Positions 36,961 through 51,400 are shown, counted from the first letter of the stretch. The stretch is DNA of 64,000 nucleotides from Cruorifilaria tuberocauda (GCA_013365365.1 JABVXU010000088.1:1-64000), one strand, 5' to 3'. The notes: generated from the sequence alone by a model not told the origin. Numbers and translations are program-made.

Positions 36961-39498
36961 TGGTAATGCAGTTAATAAACAGAAGAGAAATTTTCAAATT
37001 ACGCTCTTTTTGTTGGAACACAGCTTGCTAAATTCATAGTTCTTAGATATGGGAAATCATGATTAGATTTTGCTAGTTTTTACAACTTAAAAAACGTACG
37101 ACGTTGTACATTTTACAAAGCATGAAGAGTTGCATATGGAATCGTTTTAAGTTCTAATACTTACTTTGTATAATGAATGTGTCATATACTAAACGGGAAA
37201 TGCAAGCTGCTTCAAATTTGAAATGGTTTCGAGAAACAGAATTTGTTTACATATCTACATTTTATTGAAAAGCTTATTCAGGATTTTGTAAAATAAATTG
37301 AAGTGAATAGCGAGAGACAGAGTTAAGTTTCATTCCATTTTCCGTGCTTTTCTGAAAGCGCGAGCTTTTCCACGTTTTGGTTCTGCTGTTTTTATAAAAA
37401 TTACTTTCATTCAGTTTTGTCTCTCGGATTTGATTGAATTCTTGTGTTCTATACAAAAGTGCTCCATATTTTCCGAAATTTTTTACCTCATTTTAATACA
37501 CAAAATGGTCAAATATATTTTAGTCATCCTTTGTTCGGTTGATCTTGTAATTTCATGAAGTATATTTATGTGTTTTCTTTTATTTTACATCAGTGTTATA
37601 AAGAGCAATCATGATAGTCATTCATCTTCATATTTTGCTAATTTTTCTCCCAAAATTTGAAGGCGTTTGACGAGTGATTCTGAGAGTTGTGTGATTTTCA
37701 CATGATGGAGGAAATGCGTCGGTGATATATCAATTGAGTTCAACTGTTGGAACATTTATCGAAATGTATAAGTTACCAATGCTGAAAACATCAACCTTGG
37801 TTTCAAAACTGTCCATTTTAACGGACATAAATAATTGAATCGCAGTAGAGTTGTTTGAATATGCTTGCGAAAATGCAAATTAGGACAGTTTGCAGGCGGA
37901 ACATGAAAGGAATACCGGTATTGTGAGGTTGCGCATAGAATTGGCTCGAATCATTTACTGATTCACGTTTTTTAGGTGGAGCGACGTGGAAGACAAACAT
38001 AATTATTGAATATGCATTATTAATCATGAGTTTGATATGTGCCAAATATTTTCAAAAATTTAAACAAAACGGAATAAGCGGTGGAGAACGGATGTAGTGT
38101 TAAAGACCAAATCGGTTGTTATCATCATCACTTCATGATATCTTTACCTTCCTTCTCTTCTTTCACTCATCTTCTCCATCCTCCGCAGATTTCGGATATT
38201 GATATGGCGCATCATTTTATCTGTCCAACCGGATCTTTAGTTCTATTTCTACTTCCAAATGTTTCAAATAGTACCTGATCCCTTTAGGCGTAAACTACCT
38301 GATGGCTACTTTCCATATCATTTTTTGCTCTTTGAAAGCAGGCTCTTCCTTAATTATTATCGTATCTCAGTATCCTTTAATATTTAACAATAAATTTGTT
38401 GAATTTTTAATTTGAAAATTAAATTTATTTCCATCACAATGCATATGTAGGTGTAATTGTGATCGATAAAGCGAAAAAGGAACGTCTTTTGATTGAATTT
38501 CTTAAGAAATTTCCTACCTGGACATTTCAGATGTGAGGCTAACTTCATTCAATCATGCTGTTGATCAAAGAAATGAGTGTGTGTTTTCAAAGTAATAATT
38601 TCAGTTTTATTTATCATCATAGACATTGTGTTACTTGTTGCAAGTATAATGCACTGTTATTCTTCAATCACTCTAGCAATCTTTATAATTAATTATTTTA
38701 TTAAAATTTACTTATTTTTCAGTTATTCATTTTTATTCAATGATGCTACTTCCGATTATGGTTTCATTAATTACTTCTTTTTCATATATTTACAATGAAT
38801 ATTATGGTAACAATTTTTTTTAACTTTTAATTTCATTAGATAATCCGTTTCAGCAGGTGGAGAATGATGATGAATTGTTCTGCAATATCAATTCAGAAAT
38901 TAGTTAAGAGATTTTTATAACATTCGTTTATTCTTTGTTTTTTTTGCGCTTTTCTTCTTTGCCTTTTTCGCTAAATTTTTGCATAGGAAATTGTCTTAGA
39001 TTGATAATTTTTGTGCCATAAATCAAGAAAAATCGTTTCTTCTTGATATAATAGGCTTTAGAGACACATCGGAATTCTCTACTTTACCTATAAAATCTAA
39101 AATTTTTAAAAGTAAAAAATGAAAATGGTTAAAATCAATGAGTTGTTAGACGGTTAGTAAAGTGAAATGGGGGAGTGACTTAAAATAGCTCATAAACATG
39201 AAACTCGAAAACATTCTAGGACAGATGTCTCTCTGATTATTTGTTTTTTCATAACACCTTCTAGATGTTGACGGGCTCGCTTGTAATTTTTGAAACAATA
39301 AAGCATTACTTTGAAATTTCATGTGAATCTTTCGAGTAAAATGATAGAAACGACAGATAAGAATATTTACCAAATAGGAATAAAAATTTCTACCTTGTTT
39401 TCATTTCTTTTGTTAAAATTTATCCATTTCATTTTCTTTCGTGAAATTGTTTTTTTCAGTGAAATGGAAAAAGAGTAACATTGTTGCTAACATTCTTT

Positions 39499-39583
39499 TT
39501 TCTCTTTCTCTCTTTAGAAATTAGTTTCTTCCTCTCTTTAGAAATTGAACTGAAATTATTCTCTTTCTCTTTTTAGAAATTGA
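39499..39583 (+). repeat. Three tandem acceptor-like units
   Basis: Three imperfect units of about 25-30 bp, each a T/C-rich tract ending CTTTTTAGAAATT or CTCTTTAGAAATT. Each looks like a 3' splice site followed by the same short sequence. Confidence 0.75.
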
Positions 39584-42500
39584 GTATAGGTACTAAGTCA
39601 TGCGTAAAAGTTGCTAGGGAGGTAAGTGGAAGGTTGTAGAAAAACTGAAATTTGTTTGTTGATGGGAAAAAACAATAAATTTGTTACATAAAGTGGTTGT
39701 TAACGATGAATAGATCTTGTACTTTCACCTGAAAAAAGTCTGAACCGTCAAATTGCTATGTATCTATCATTAATTAATTTTAACCTAAATTTCTGTAACA
39801 ATATATTCATGATTTTATCTTTGTGAAATTTCACCGAAAAAGTGAGGATTATAAAAAATAAATTTTTCCTACAATTTATTTTCACTTTTTCACAGTAAAA
39901 CACGAGAAAAAGATTTCAATATTCATAACTCCATAAATTAGAAACAAAGATGAATTAGCTTGTTGTAGATGGAAATTTGAAGAATATAGAATATGCTTAC
40001 TTAACTATTTGTAAGCTCATTTTACTTTTTCCCTTTCCTTTATTTATGACAATGTTGAAACTGTACAGTGAAATTTTTTTTGCTAAAAAAGGAAAGAGAA
40101 AAAAAGGGAGGAGAAAAGAGAAAAACGATAATTTGCCAGAAATTTCTATATTCTTATTTTATAACACTAAATTGCATTTTATATAAATCAGGACAAATGT
40201 TTTTTCCGAAATGGAATACAAAAATTCAGTATTTCAAATATGCGATATCATAAAATGGAAAAATGATTAAATATCTATTCGCACGTACACAAGTGCATGC
40301 ATGCATGTTTATTTCAGTTATCAAACCACCATTTAATATTTTTTCCTTATAAGTAGTGATTAATAGCCATATTTATTATTAGTGCGCTTATCTTATCAGC
40401 ATCTTTTATGATTCCAGTTTTATTAGAATTCTATTTCCGTTTTTTTTCTTTCAAGAAAATCAAACGTTTGATAAATTCTTTCACTTTATTACGTAAATGG
40501 TAAATGGGCGAAAAAAGGCACGGAAGACTATTTCAAATGTCCATTTAAAGGTATGTTTTGCAGACGTTAAATTGCGGCTAATTTGCGACGATCAGTCATC
40601 CAACACATTGATTTATGTATGCGTGGTGACATTTCTACTATTTACACCCACAGTCGTCTCGCGATTTTGCCGTTGGTTTCTGTTTTTGTCTTCACAATTT
40701 CTTCTGCTAATTATTTTCTATGCAGAGAATTTTTTCAAAAGGTTATTTTCCATGCATGTTTGAACTTACGAACTGCTTTTTTCATTTCTCCTTTCTATTT
40801 ATTTTGCAAAAATTGAAAGGTTATCATTACCAATAATAAAATAAGATTTATTAGATAGAACAACTTATAATCTAACATAGAATGCTTTCAAATTGATAAA
40901 TAGAAGTATAGATTTGATAATTCTATATTTCAGCAAATTTTTCTATCTGATAAATGTAGAGACGACGGAAGTGACAAATCAAACAAAAGCATGTTTTTTT
41001 CTTTCCGATGTCTAACCTTGATTTGTTCCTGAAAAAATTTGCAAACAGCTATAAAAAGTCAAAATTTTTTCTTGAAAACGGATACAAGATGAAAAGTTTA
41101 CAGAGTTTACGTATCTATTTAATTGTTCCGTTTTTCAAAAACCTGTTTCAACGTTAATGGATAGCGAATCTTTAAAAATCCTTTCTTTGCCCAAACGACG
41201 TCTTCAGATTCGCTTTTCTGCGTCAAGAAAATTATGCTCGAAATTCAAAGCATATTTTGCAAATACTGTTGGTGAGGAAATTTTGCAAAAAATGTTTTTC
41301 ATTTCACTATTATGTTTCACTATTTATTAAAATGAAAGCCATTTATAAGACTACTGCAAAATTTTAGAGTTTCCGAATTGTGATCTTTCATTTCAACAGA
41401 GGGGAGAACTTGAAAATCATAGAAAGGAATGGTCGAGAGAGGAGGAAGGAGGAAACGGAGGAAGGTGGCATGAAAATTTCCTATTCCCGAACTGGTTGCT
41501 ATTAGACAACTGAAGAATGTAAGATCGTATTTTCATATGTCACATGTTTCATTCCATCACGGATTCAGCTTCTGGGATCTTTCATCCTTGTGACGCTGAG
41601 AAAAGCAGAAGAAATAACTATGAGATTCCACTATTGCATTGCGTCATATGCTTACTACACTTTCGCAACAACAATATATTTTTCCTCCTTTTTTTGTCTT
41701 TGTGTTGTTTGCTTATGTCCAATGGCACATACTTCGGTCATTTCTATAGAACTCAGAAGCTTAAATATCTTTTTGTCAATTCTTACTTTTTTCGTTGCAC
41801 ACTTTCATAGTTCTTGAAGTTAGAGTGACTCTATAATTACCATTGTGAGCATAAGAATATTAGCTGAAAATGACAGATTTTCCCCTGTTGCATATATTCT
41901 GAACTAGCTATCTTTATCTTTTTGGATAAAACACTCTCCCTCTTTCATGTCTAGAAAAATCATTCCAGGATATTGCTGATACAGACATTCCTTTATTTAT
42001 TTACTCATGAGTTTTCTTAAGTATCACTTCAGCATTAGATCCCATCCGTTGTTCATAAATTTGGTTATCGAAACTACGCAGGAAATGTGTATATGTCGGA
42101 CTCCATAAGTATGATTTTCTTGACTAATGAAGCTACCATTTGATTTCAAATATACCACTTCTTTACTGATCATTGGGATGTGACATTAGTTTCATGTTAC
42201 AATACTAGATTTGAATCAATTTGAGTGTTGTAATTGGGGAAAATCTTGAAAATCGCAATGAATATAAGTATTTATTTGCTGAATCACAGTAGAAAACATG
42301 CCAAAAATTGCATTGGAATTTAGTTAGGAAATTTTAATTTTTTAATGTTTGGAATACAAAAAGTTTATGATTCACAGCAAAACGAATAATTTCATCCATT
42401 TATTCAAGTTCAATAGAGATTCTTCAAAACGATAATAGAAGTGAAAAAAGCACATTAAGAAAATTTTCCTTAAAAAATGAAAACATTCGCGAATACTGTC

Positions 42501-43167
42501 GGTAATAATTGCATTCAATGATAAAAACTTTTTTCCACATAATCCAATAAGTTGATTTTTCCTTCGACTATCACAATTTCAAAAGAAATAAAAGAAGCTT
42601 CTGTTTGAATTTTTCTGGAACAGATCCTTTTCTAAATAATTTATAATTTTATATTTTCGGTAAAACAATAAGAAGAATTGTCAATTTAAATTCACATGAA
42701 GTGCCTTATAACGGCACAACTTTAAATTTATTGAATCATAAACAATATCTATAGTTACTTTTTGTTATATGTTAAATTATCAATTTATTTTTAGATAGCT
42801 TATTCATCACAATAAATATTTAATTGAAAAATTTTGTTAAAAAATGACATAGAAAATTATACATAAGAGTGAATCATTGATTGATTTATAAATAGTATGG
42901 AAATTCAAATGTGAAAAATTTATTTATACATCAATGCGGGCGCAAACTAGTTAAAGACGCCGCAGGAGAAAAATGAATCAAATATACATATTTAGAGCAA
43001 TCTTTCAATCGTCGATCGATATTGCATCATTATTCTTTGATCGGAAACTGGCGATGAATAATGTTGATTTGAGAGCAATTACAGACAAGAAAAATATTCA
43101 ACTACTAATATCACTACTAGTACTACTGCAACTGCTTACTACTATTATTACTTTCACTTCGGCTCGC

Positions 43168-43184
43168 TACTACTACTACTACTA
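43168..43184. repeat. (TAC)n microsatellite
   Basis: Short run of TAC trinucleotides; it accounts for a tyrosine-rich end of a spurious open frame here. Confidence 0.9.
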
Positions 43185-45260
43185 TCACAAATAAACAATG
43201 ACTGTTACTTGGAGGAAGTAATCGTTGTATTTTTTTCACTTAGTTTTTACTAGTAATCTAAACTATGCCTTCATATCATTTTCTAGTTTGATAAGATAGA
43301 TTTCTTAGATTGATCATTTCTAATTTTAATTTAATATGCACAGCAAAAATATAAAAAAAGGATACAATCAAAAAGTTAGTAATTTCATTTTATGTTTTAT
43401 TTCTCTCAATCGGAAATCTGCAATTCATCATTGCAATATGACTCCAAAAAATTATTAAAAAGATATCTTAAAAAAACATAAAATGATATCTCTTACTACA
43501 TTCAGATCTCAGTATCTGTTTTTTCAATACATGTTATTATTTTCATCTGATTATTCGACCAATAATTTACTTTTAGTAAAAACGATACTTGTCATAGTTT
43601 GGGGACAAAGTGATTATTCTTCGTTGTTCTTCTAAGTTCAAATAAGAGTCAGAATAAAATAAACACAATAGTTTAAGTTAAGTATACAAATAGATTGCTT
43701 TAAAAATGATATATCGAGACGGCAATTCTCGACATTGTGGTTTCTTAATCTCAGGAGATATATAAGATGATTGCGGGATGTGTTATTGAGGAAGAAATCA
43801 AAAACTAAATTTAAAATTTGATGGAAAGTCTGTAAATTTTTCTTCTTTGAATTCTGGTTTGACTGACGTAATCGGATGGACAGAGATCACTTGTTTCTTT
43901 ATTTTGAAATCATTTCACTCAGTATTAAGCAACTTTTCATATAAATTTAGAAGTTTCTTGTTCATCTTTGCTTTCTTAATTCTCTGATTGATTTTAATCA
44001 ATTTTCTTATCTATTCGAAAATGCATTCTTATTGGTTTCATTTCAGAACAGTAATGAATTTGATGAATGTTTTACAAAAATATTGCTTTGATCGTACCTG
44101 AATGCATGTGATCTTCTTGTACTGTAGACTGTAAAGGGATTGACAATTAGTCGAATTAGATTACGATGTCACTTTTTCCTTTCTTTATTGCCTGATGGAG
44201 TATTAGGTTGATGGTGCCTTCCATTTTGCAGTAAAACCACTCCTTTTTGTCTATAAAATACATCCCGTTCGACAATGAATAGGTTATTCCTCGAGAATCC
44301 CGTTTTGCATGAGTTCCAGTAATCACACAGACTTCAAATTTTTTCGTTAATTTAAAGTTAACGGTACCAGTTTCAAGAAAAATGTAAATTACCAAATCAA
44401 ATCAAGATATTAGTGCATCTGTCATTTATTTCTGAGTTTTGATATGAATTTTACTCAAAAATATTGTTAATAGTAACTTTTTTATCTATAATTTAGAAAA
44501 TTACAAGATCAATTTCTTATTAATGTGGCAAATAAAATACTTCTGAATTTTAGATTATAGTATTTTAATCTCACAAATACTGTGATCTTTCATTTCATTA
44601 ATTTGTTGTGTTTTTCAGGTTTTTAATTTTTTAATAATAAAAATAAAAATAAGTGAAAGGCGTGACATTACATTAATCTTACTATTTATTTGTTTAATAT
44701 TTTCCCGCAATAGAGGCTTATTGAATTTTTCTATTTTCGGCGCTCTTTGTGATTCTTCTATTTTTTTCAACAATTTTCTCGTTTGACACATTCATTTGTT
44801 TCTATGAAAAATGTACTGCGAAATTTTTTCGACATATGAAAAAGATTGAGAATGTTAGCTGTTAAATGATTACTTGTTCGATTAGTGGACTGAAATGGAT
44901 CCAATGATGAATTGATCTTGCTTGCTGTTCAAGGAATTCTGTATCTAGCCATACCTACATACGACCTAGAAATCTATCGCAGTACCATTCACCTCTCTTT
45001 TACAAGGTCAACAAAATAAATTTAACCTTGTGAAGGCAAGATGAATGATAATTGAATATGACAGATTTTCAGATCGTATATAACAGGAAAAAAATTTGAG
45101 GTGATCAAAAATTATTCTTCAATTATTAGCGACGAAGGACTATTTAAATTAATATCTGATTATCTGATTCATATTTACTGATGAGAATTCTTCTTCATAC
45201 TTGAAAGAAGATCACATTTTTTGGGCGAAACTTTAAAAAAAGGTTCGGGAGCAAGCAAAC

Positions 45261-47431
45261 ATGACGGAACGAAATGTCGTACCAGTTGATCCGTTATCAC
45301 ATAAACCGATCGAATTGTGGCGCAAATATTTGAAACAAGGACGTGTTTCTGAGCCAGTTAAGCCACTTCGGTAAATTCAAAATATCTACTTTATGCATTT
45401 GTAATTTGTTCTTGGTTGAATTTTTTTTGTACAAACTGGTTTATTGATAACGATTTAAGTTAATGAAATTCGTCATTGTTAATTTTATACATTGTTCATT
45501 GACCTTATTTAGAGATAAAAAGTGTTGGGACCTAGATGTATCAGTATGTTGTGCCGTTTTCAGGCTTGACACACCGATCTTTGAAAACAAGGTAAGGTTT
45601 GTGTGCATATCGGATACTCATGAAAAGATGGAAGAACTATTGCCCGTGATACCGGATGGTGATGTACTTATTCATGCTGGTGATTTTACAAATTACGGAG
45701 ATATTGGTGAAGTGATCAAGTTCAATGCCCAGATTGGTATACATTTGCAATTCACTTCAAATTATCATATCATAAAGCTTAGATTGAATGAATTTTAATT
45801 CAATCAATTTAGCATTTCCTAATCGATAGTAGGAAGTTCAGCATGCGATAATATAATATTATAACTCAACTATAAATAACGTCCAGTTTTTCATTTCGAA
45901 AATTTCTTCCAATAAATTATTATTAATCTCAGGCAGCCTACCGCATAAGCATAAGATAGTTGTGGCTGGAAATCATGAAATTGGCTTTGAAGATGGTGAA
46001 GAATTAAACGAAAAGCAACTCGCTGGCTTAAATATGCTTGGCATCAACAAACCGTATGAACTATTAACGAATTGCTCTTACTTATGCGATCGGCAAATTG
46101 AGGCAATCGAACTTTTGTTTATCATGTTCACTTATTTAATTAATGATCCGAGCTACTTCTCAAACAATTCATATCTTCAGAAAAACTATCAAGCATCTGT
46201 AGTTTCTACAATCCATAAAAGCATAAAGAATTGCTATGAGTTTGTAAACTGATAAAGCAACATTTATTAAACGAAAAAAGACTTAATGAATAAAGAATGA
46301 AAAGTTAGAATAGAAAAACAAATTTGGAAAATTAAATAGAATCAGTCCGCAATGGAGAAAGTGTCTTTTCTTGTTTATGAAAGTGAACTTTATTCTTTAT
46401 CACTTTTAAATTTCTATCTTTCTCAAGTAAATAATAAAATCGAATTTGATAAGATTAACTCATAGTTACTGTATACACTGTCGCCATCACATTTACATCG
46501 CATTCTGATTAATATGCTAATTATTAAGAAAGTCAAAGGAAAATGTGGGATTCTTGTCGTTTTTATGTATTCTTAATAGAAAAGGATCTATTCAGCACCA
46601 TTATCATCATTTGCCCTTTCTATACGTTGAAGTTCTTGGGAACAATCAATCAGTTATTGAATGGGTTGAACGGATTATATCAAATGATATCTAATTTAGG
46701 AGCTTCGGTGAAATTCAAAAATTTATTTGCTTTACTCTTTCGCTTCTTTTCTATTTTCTGTATTGAACAACTAAGTTTGGTGTCAATTACCTAATAATAT
46801 TTATCAAATTTATTATAAATAACTTTTAGATTTATGGCTTGGCAATCTACGGTGCTCCGTGGCATTCAATGCCGGGTTATTCATTTTATCGCTCACGGGG
46901 TTATTCGATAATGCAAAAATGGAAAATTATTCCTTCTAAAGTTGATGTACTTATTACTCATACGCCACCTCTTGGTAATATTTTAGTTTAAAATTATCAA
47001 TCACTTAACTCGTTAATAATATCACCAAAATAAGCAATAATTATCTCCATTTTTTTCTTTTTTCGAAAGCTTTTCTGTTCGACAAGAGTTCATTTACGAT
47101 TTGGTTCTCGCTAGAGATTACAAGACATTTGTCTTCCATCTCTTCTGCAATAAGTGGTATTTCAAAGAAAATCATTTGAGGACATGGTGATTTCAACAGT
47201 TGGAATAAATGTGATGGAGTACTGGCAGGATGCGCAGACTTGTTAAATACAGTGGAAAAACGAGTTAAACCGAAATATCATGTTTTCGGACATATCCATC
47301 AATTACATGGTGTAACAACAAATGGCTATACCACCTTTATCAATGCATCAATTTGTGATCATAAGTTGAGGATAGAGTATGACCCCATCATTTTCGATAT
47401 TCCCTTACCATCCGGTTACAGTAAGGACTGA
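45261..47431 (+). CDS. MPPED2: MPPED1/2-type metallophosphodiesterase
   Basis: Five exons, 299 residues (human MPPED2 294): 45261-45370, 45513-45736, 45933-46102, 46830-46974, 47181-47431. All junctions keep frame. The calcineurin-like phosphoesterase motifs are present in order: SDTH (D71, H73), GDF (D94), GNHE (N125, H126), THTPPLG (H212) and GHIH (H254, H256), the ligands of the dinuclear metal centre. Family-specific stretches match MPPED2 closely: VRFVCISDTHE, IYGAPW, LLNTVEKRVKPKYHVFG and GYTTFINAS. Family members hydrolyse phosphodiesters including cyclic nucleotides; the true substrate is unknown. Unlike mammalian MPPED2 (FGGIH, Gly252), this protein keeps the canonical His at residue 254. 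Intron 3 uses a GC donor (GAG|GCAATC); with it the protein aligns to human without gaps. The start ATG is the first in frame. Confidence 0.92.
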
Positions 47432-48401
47432 CTTTTTGTTTCGCTTGCAAGTACAGAATTTATGGAAACAAAACTTCCGACATTACTGAAGGAAATAACT
47501 ATTGCGAAAGATTTCTTTAGCCTATTACAAAGAGCAGTGTGTCCTTATATTTATTCTGGCAACTTCGGAAGTTTTACTACTTAAAAATGTATAAAGTTGC
47601 ACTAAGAACGGGGTTATTCCATTCAAATAATCTCCAAAAATTTTGAAGAGCGGAAAAGAAAAAGAAATCTGGAACCATTTGTTGAGAGGCCTGGTGATGT
47701 AATATAACGTTTTGGAAATATATTTTCTTCGTTTTAGCAATATTTGCAACATATTGTTTTATTTCGTGTCTGGACTCTATTTGACTTATTCAATGATTAA
47801 AAAGTTTTTACAGACCGTAAGCCAAAATTGCGAGAGAAAAGCATCCTGCTAAAATTTTAACGCAAACATAATGACGTACACTTTGAAATATCAGACATCA
47901 TTATGCAGCATCAGTTGTGAATCAAATAGTTTCAAGTTCCAAAAGACTATTAATTACCTGCACCTAAATTTTAGCTTAGACTAGCTAATGTTACTGCATC
48001 TATACTATTATTGTTAACTTAAGATAGCGCAATGGCGATCCAGCATAAATTAGCGAGTACTCTTCCACATACTTCCTGAATTAGATTGAATTTGAGATAA
48101 TGAAGTACTATAATTTTGATGTAAACTTTAATTTAACATACGAATAGTACAAAATATGAAATAGAAGATAAAATTTTTGAAAAATAAAAATAAATTTTAG
48201 ACCAGCACTTCCGAATAATAAAACTCTAAAGCTAAAACAGTAGGACTAGAATTGCTGCTTACAACGTCGTCGGGATATTTAAAAATACAAATAATTCAAA
48301 ATAGAATTTTGATCAAAAATAAATAAAATAAAGATTGAAAAATAATACACATAGGAATGCAATATTCTACAGCTATTTCCAAATAAATTATTTTTTCAAT
48401 C
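47432..48401. other. Convergent intergenic region, MPPED and HMG-CoA synthase
   Basis: About 1 kb between two genes that point toward each other, so it should hold both 3' UTRs. The minus-strand open frame 47525-47752 has no recognisable feature. No terminator-like or RNA structure seen. Confidence 0.6.
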
Positions 48402-51400
48402 CTAACTGGATGTTTGCGCATAATATCGCCTGTACTTGTCTCCGATATTCATGAGATAATACGTATTAGGGAATAGGCTGAATTCATCCATCAAATTATT
48501 TCTCACACCTTCTGGTCTGTACGGAGCTAAATACATTCTTTCCGAAAAAACTTGGGTGGATCAACACATATTTATGAGCAATTATAAAACTGATTCAATA
48601 ATATCGCATTTCAATCATTCCATGTTATTTAAGCTTTTCACTTATGCACGAGATTTCGGAAAATTTTGTCAAACTAAAAATTCACAGAGAATGGTAGACA
48701 AATGCAAATGCTATAAAAAAATGTACCTTTACTTGACAGAAGTTTTTCCCTGAGAGCCAAGATTTCGCTGTAACGCTTTGGATCTATACATAAACGTTCT
48801 TCCAATAATGCTACAGCTGCATCTGCGCTTCGTTTCATTTGTATACATTGGTCTTTAGTATCTGAAAATATGAAACTACAGCTTGATTTATTTTGATTCC
48901 ACGTTTCTCAATAACAATTATTATGTTGAGTACATTATTCATTGCTTACTGAGGATACCACTGAAGTGAGCTTTCATTCTGCAATCAACCTAAAAATAAA
49001 AAGTGTATCCTGACACCTGATACCTCCGAATCTCAGGCTTCTTCAAGAAATAATGCTAAAAAATATCATTAAAAAATCTTTCAAAATCTAAATAAATATA
49101 AATCAATAAAAAGTCTAAAAAAAAACTAAATAAATCAAAAAGTATTCAAGCTTTACTTTAATTTTCGAAAAAAAACTTGGAAGCAGTTCTTGAGCACCAA
49201 GAAAAAACTATTAATATCTAATACGAAATCACCAACCATTTTCTAGTACCAATATTCGAGCAGAAAACATTGCTGCAGCTGCTCCGCTACCATAGGAGAA
49301 AAATAAAAGTCGCTGACCACCTAGAGCTTTTTCATCCTGAACACTGAAAAAAACAGAAAATGACATTGATGTTACTATTAAATTAGTATAAAATAGAAAT
49401 ATTGATTGACAACATTTTTTTTTTCAAGAGTGTGACAATACATTTATACATAAATGCAGCAATATATTAAAAAAAAATTCATAGTATTATATGAAATCCA
49501 TTTAGAATGTTCCTAATTTCAACTTTCTGGTTAGGCAATAAGGGTAACAAAAGATACTGGATTATATAAGATGCTTAATATCGCTCAGCAAATGTTTAGA
49601 GAACAAAAAGATGTATATTATTTACATTAAGGTAGAAAGGCAAACTGAATGAAAGAGATAAGAAAATTTTCTTAGAAATTACATCCTAAGACACGCAAAA
49701 CAAAAGCAGGAACTGCCATAAACATAATGATGCATATTTCTAAAATTAGTATGAGGTACAATGATTCTTTCATTTTGTGAAAAAGAAAAGGAAACATGAT
49801 ACATTGCAGTATCCGCTGAAGTGACTAAAAGAAGTGTCTTAAAACTTGCCAATGGAAATAAGAAATCAGTTGTAAATAAAGTGATGCTGTATATGTATTT
49901 CCAACTCGACGATTAAGTAGCAGAAATGGTTCGGTTTTCTCAGTCCAAAGTTTTGCGCTTATTTGCGCTGTCATTTTAGCAAAATCACGACTCATATAAT
50001 TTAGTTCGCGTGGTTCAAGTAAAAACCTATAACAGTAAACAATAAAACTGTTTTCTCGAAAAACTTGGGGAAAGCTTTCTAGAGATATTAAAGGATAATA
50101 GTTCCGAATTTGATTTCAGTTGTAGTTTTCTTAAACAGTCAAATTGAGAAATGCTACTTAAGTAAATACTTTATAGCTTTCATTAAGAAGAAAGGTTTCT
50201 ACTATCAAGGACACTGAATATATCAAAACTCATATCTTAAAATATATTATCAAATTCAAAATCCTCAAAAATCTAACTCTGAAGCTTTGGCCCGTTCGAC
50301 ATCTGCCAAATGATCGCTTAATCCACGTTTGAAATCAATAAATGCCAACACGCCAAGGGCTTTTTGAACAAGACGGGTGAATGGACAGTGGAAGAATACA
50401 GCATCAAAGTTCGAAATATTCACTGCTAGAATTAGTACTGAGTATGTTATATTTTGATTTTTAATTTTATTTTCATTCAACAGAGTCCGTCCGAAATATT
50501 GAAATAAAATGCAGTAATTTTAAAACTTTAAAAAACTATATTTAAAATTTCGAAAATTTAGAACCTTCAGCCTTCAATTTTTGACATTTTTGGCAGTACA
50601 ATTTGTAAGCTTCGTCTACGGCAGTGAGATAAGCTTGTAAGCTGGCTTGGCCTTCGACAATAGGATATTCTGAGGGTACAGGTTGATTTGGTTTGTAAAA
50701 ATCATAAACATCAACCATATACGTTGCACGAAGGCCTCTTTCAAACGATAATGCTGCATTTGGACCAATTAGCGCAGCGAAAGCTCCGGCTCCTATAAAA
50801 AACCAAAAACCAATTTCATTAGAAAAAATTCAGCATGTGAGATAAAAAGTAAATACTTCTGCTAGGGCCACTTATTTCATGATAAAGAACGTCAAATCGA
50901 AGAGCTCTATTCTGATTCCTGACATTTAAAATGTAATTTTTTTTACTCTATTAATGTTTATTAGTCCAAAAGTTGTTTTCACTACTTTAGAGTTTGATTT
51001 TGAGCCGAAACGTTAAGACTTTAAGACCTAGAGTAATTGTCAGTCTGTTTTAGTCTGCTGAATAATAATTTGTATGTTTTATAACACACATACCGCCTGT
51101 ACATCGTGCAGGCCCAACACCATAAACTGCTATATCTGCCATAACGGCAATCGCATAACGTTCTGAAATTAAGAAAATTAAAGTAAGATGGATAGAATTT
51201 GAACTAAGTCGTAGGCAATTCACGATACAAGGAAATGCGATATTGACAAAATACTAACTTTCAAATTCCCAGTTAGCGTGAATCCAATCAATGGCATGAA
51301 ATAAGGCTTGGGTACCACCGTAACATGCATTTTTCACATCAACTCCTTCGATATCACAATTCTTCTCGAACAATGTCATCAACGAAGTTTTAACACTTTT

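Larger units (their letters stand above)
37000..45260. other. Gene-poor region
   Basis: About 8 kb of AT-rich sequence with no supportable gene on either strand. Longer frames (40497-40763, 41544-41810, 42973-43194) are hydrophobic low-complexity readings of T-rich DNA. The minus-strand frame 44395-44156 has a more protein-like composition (FEVCVITGTHAKRDSRG) but no ATG and no clear acceptor. The MPPED promoter should lie near the right end. Confidence 0.55.

Noticed and set aside
42973..43194. 73-codon plus-strand frame ending in a tyrosine run
   Set aside because: The tyrosine run is a TAC microsatellite and the rest has no family features.
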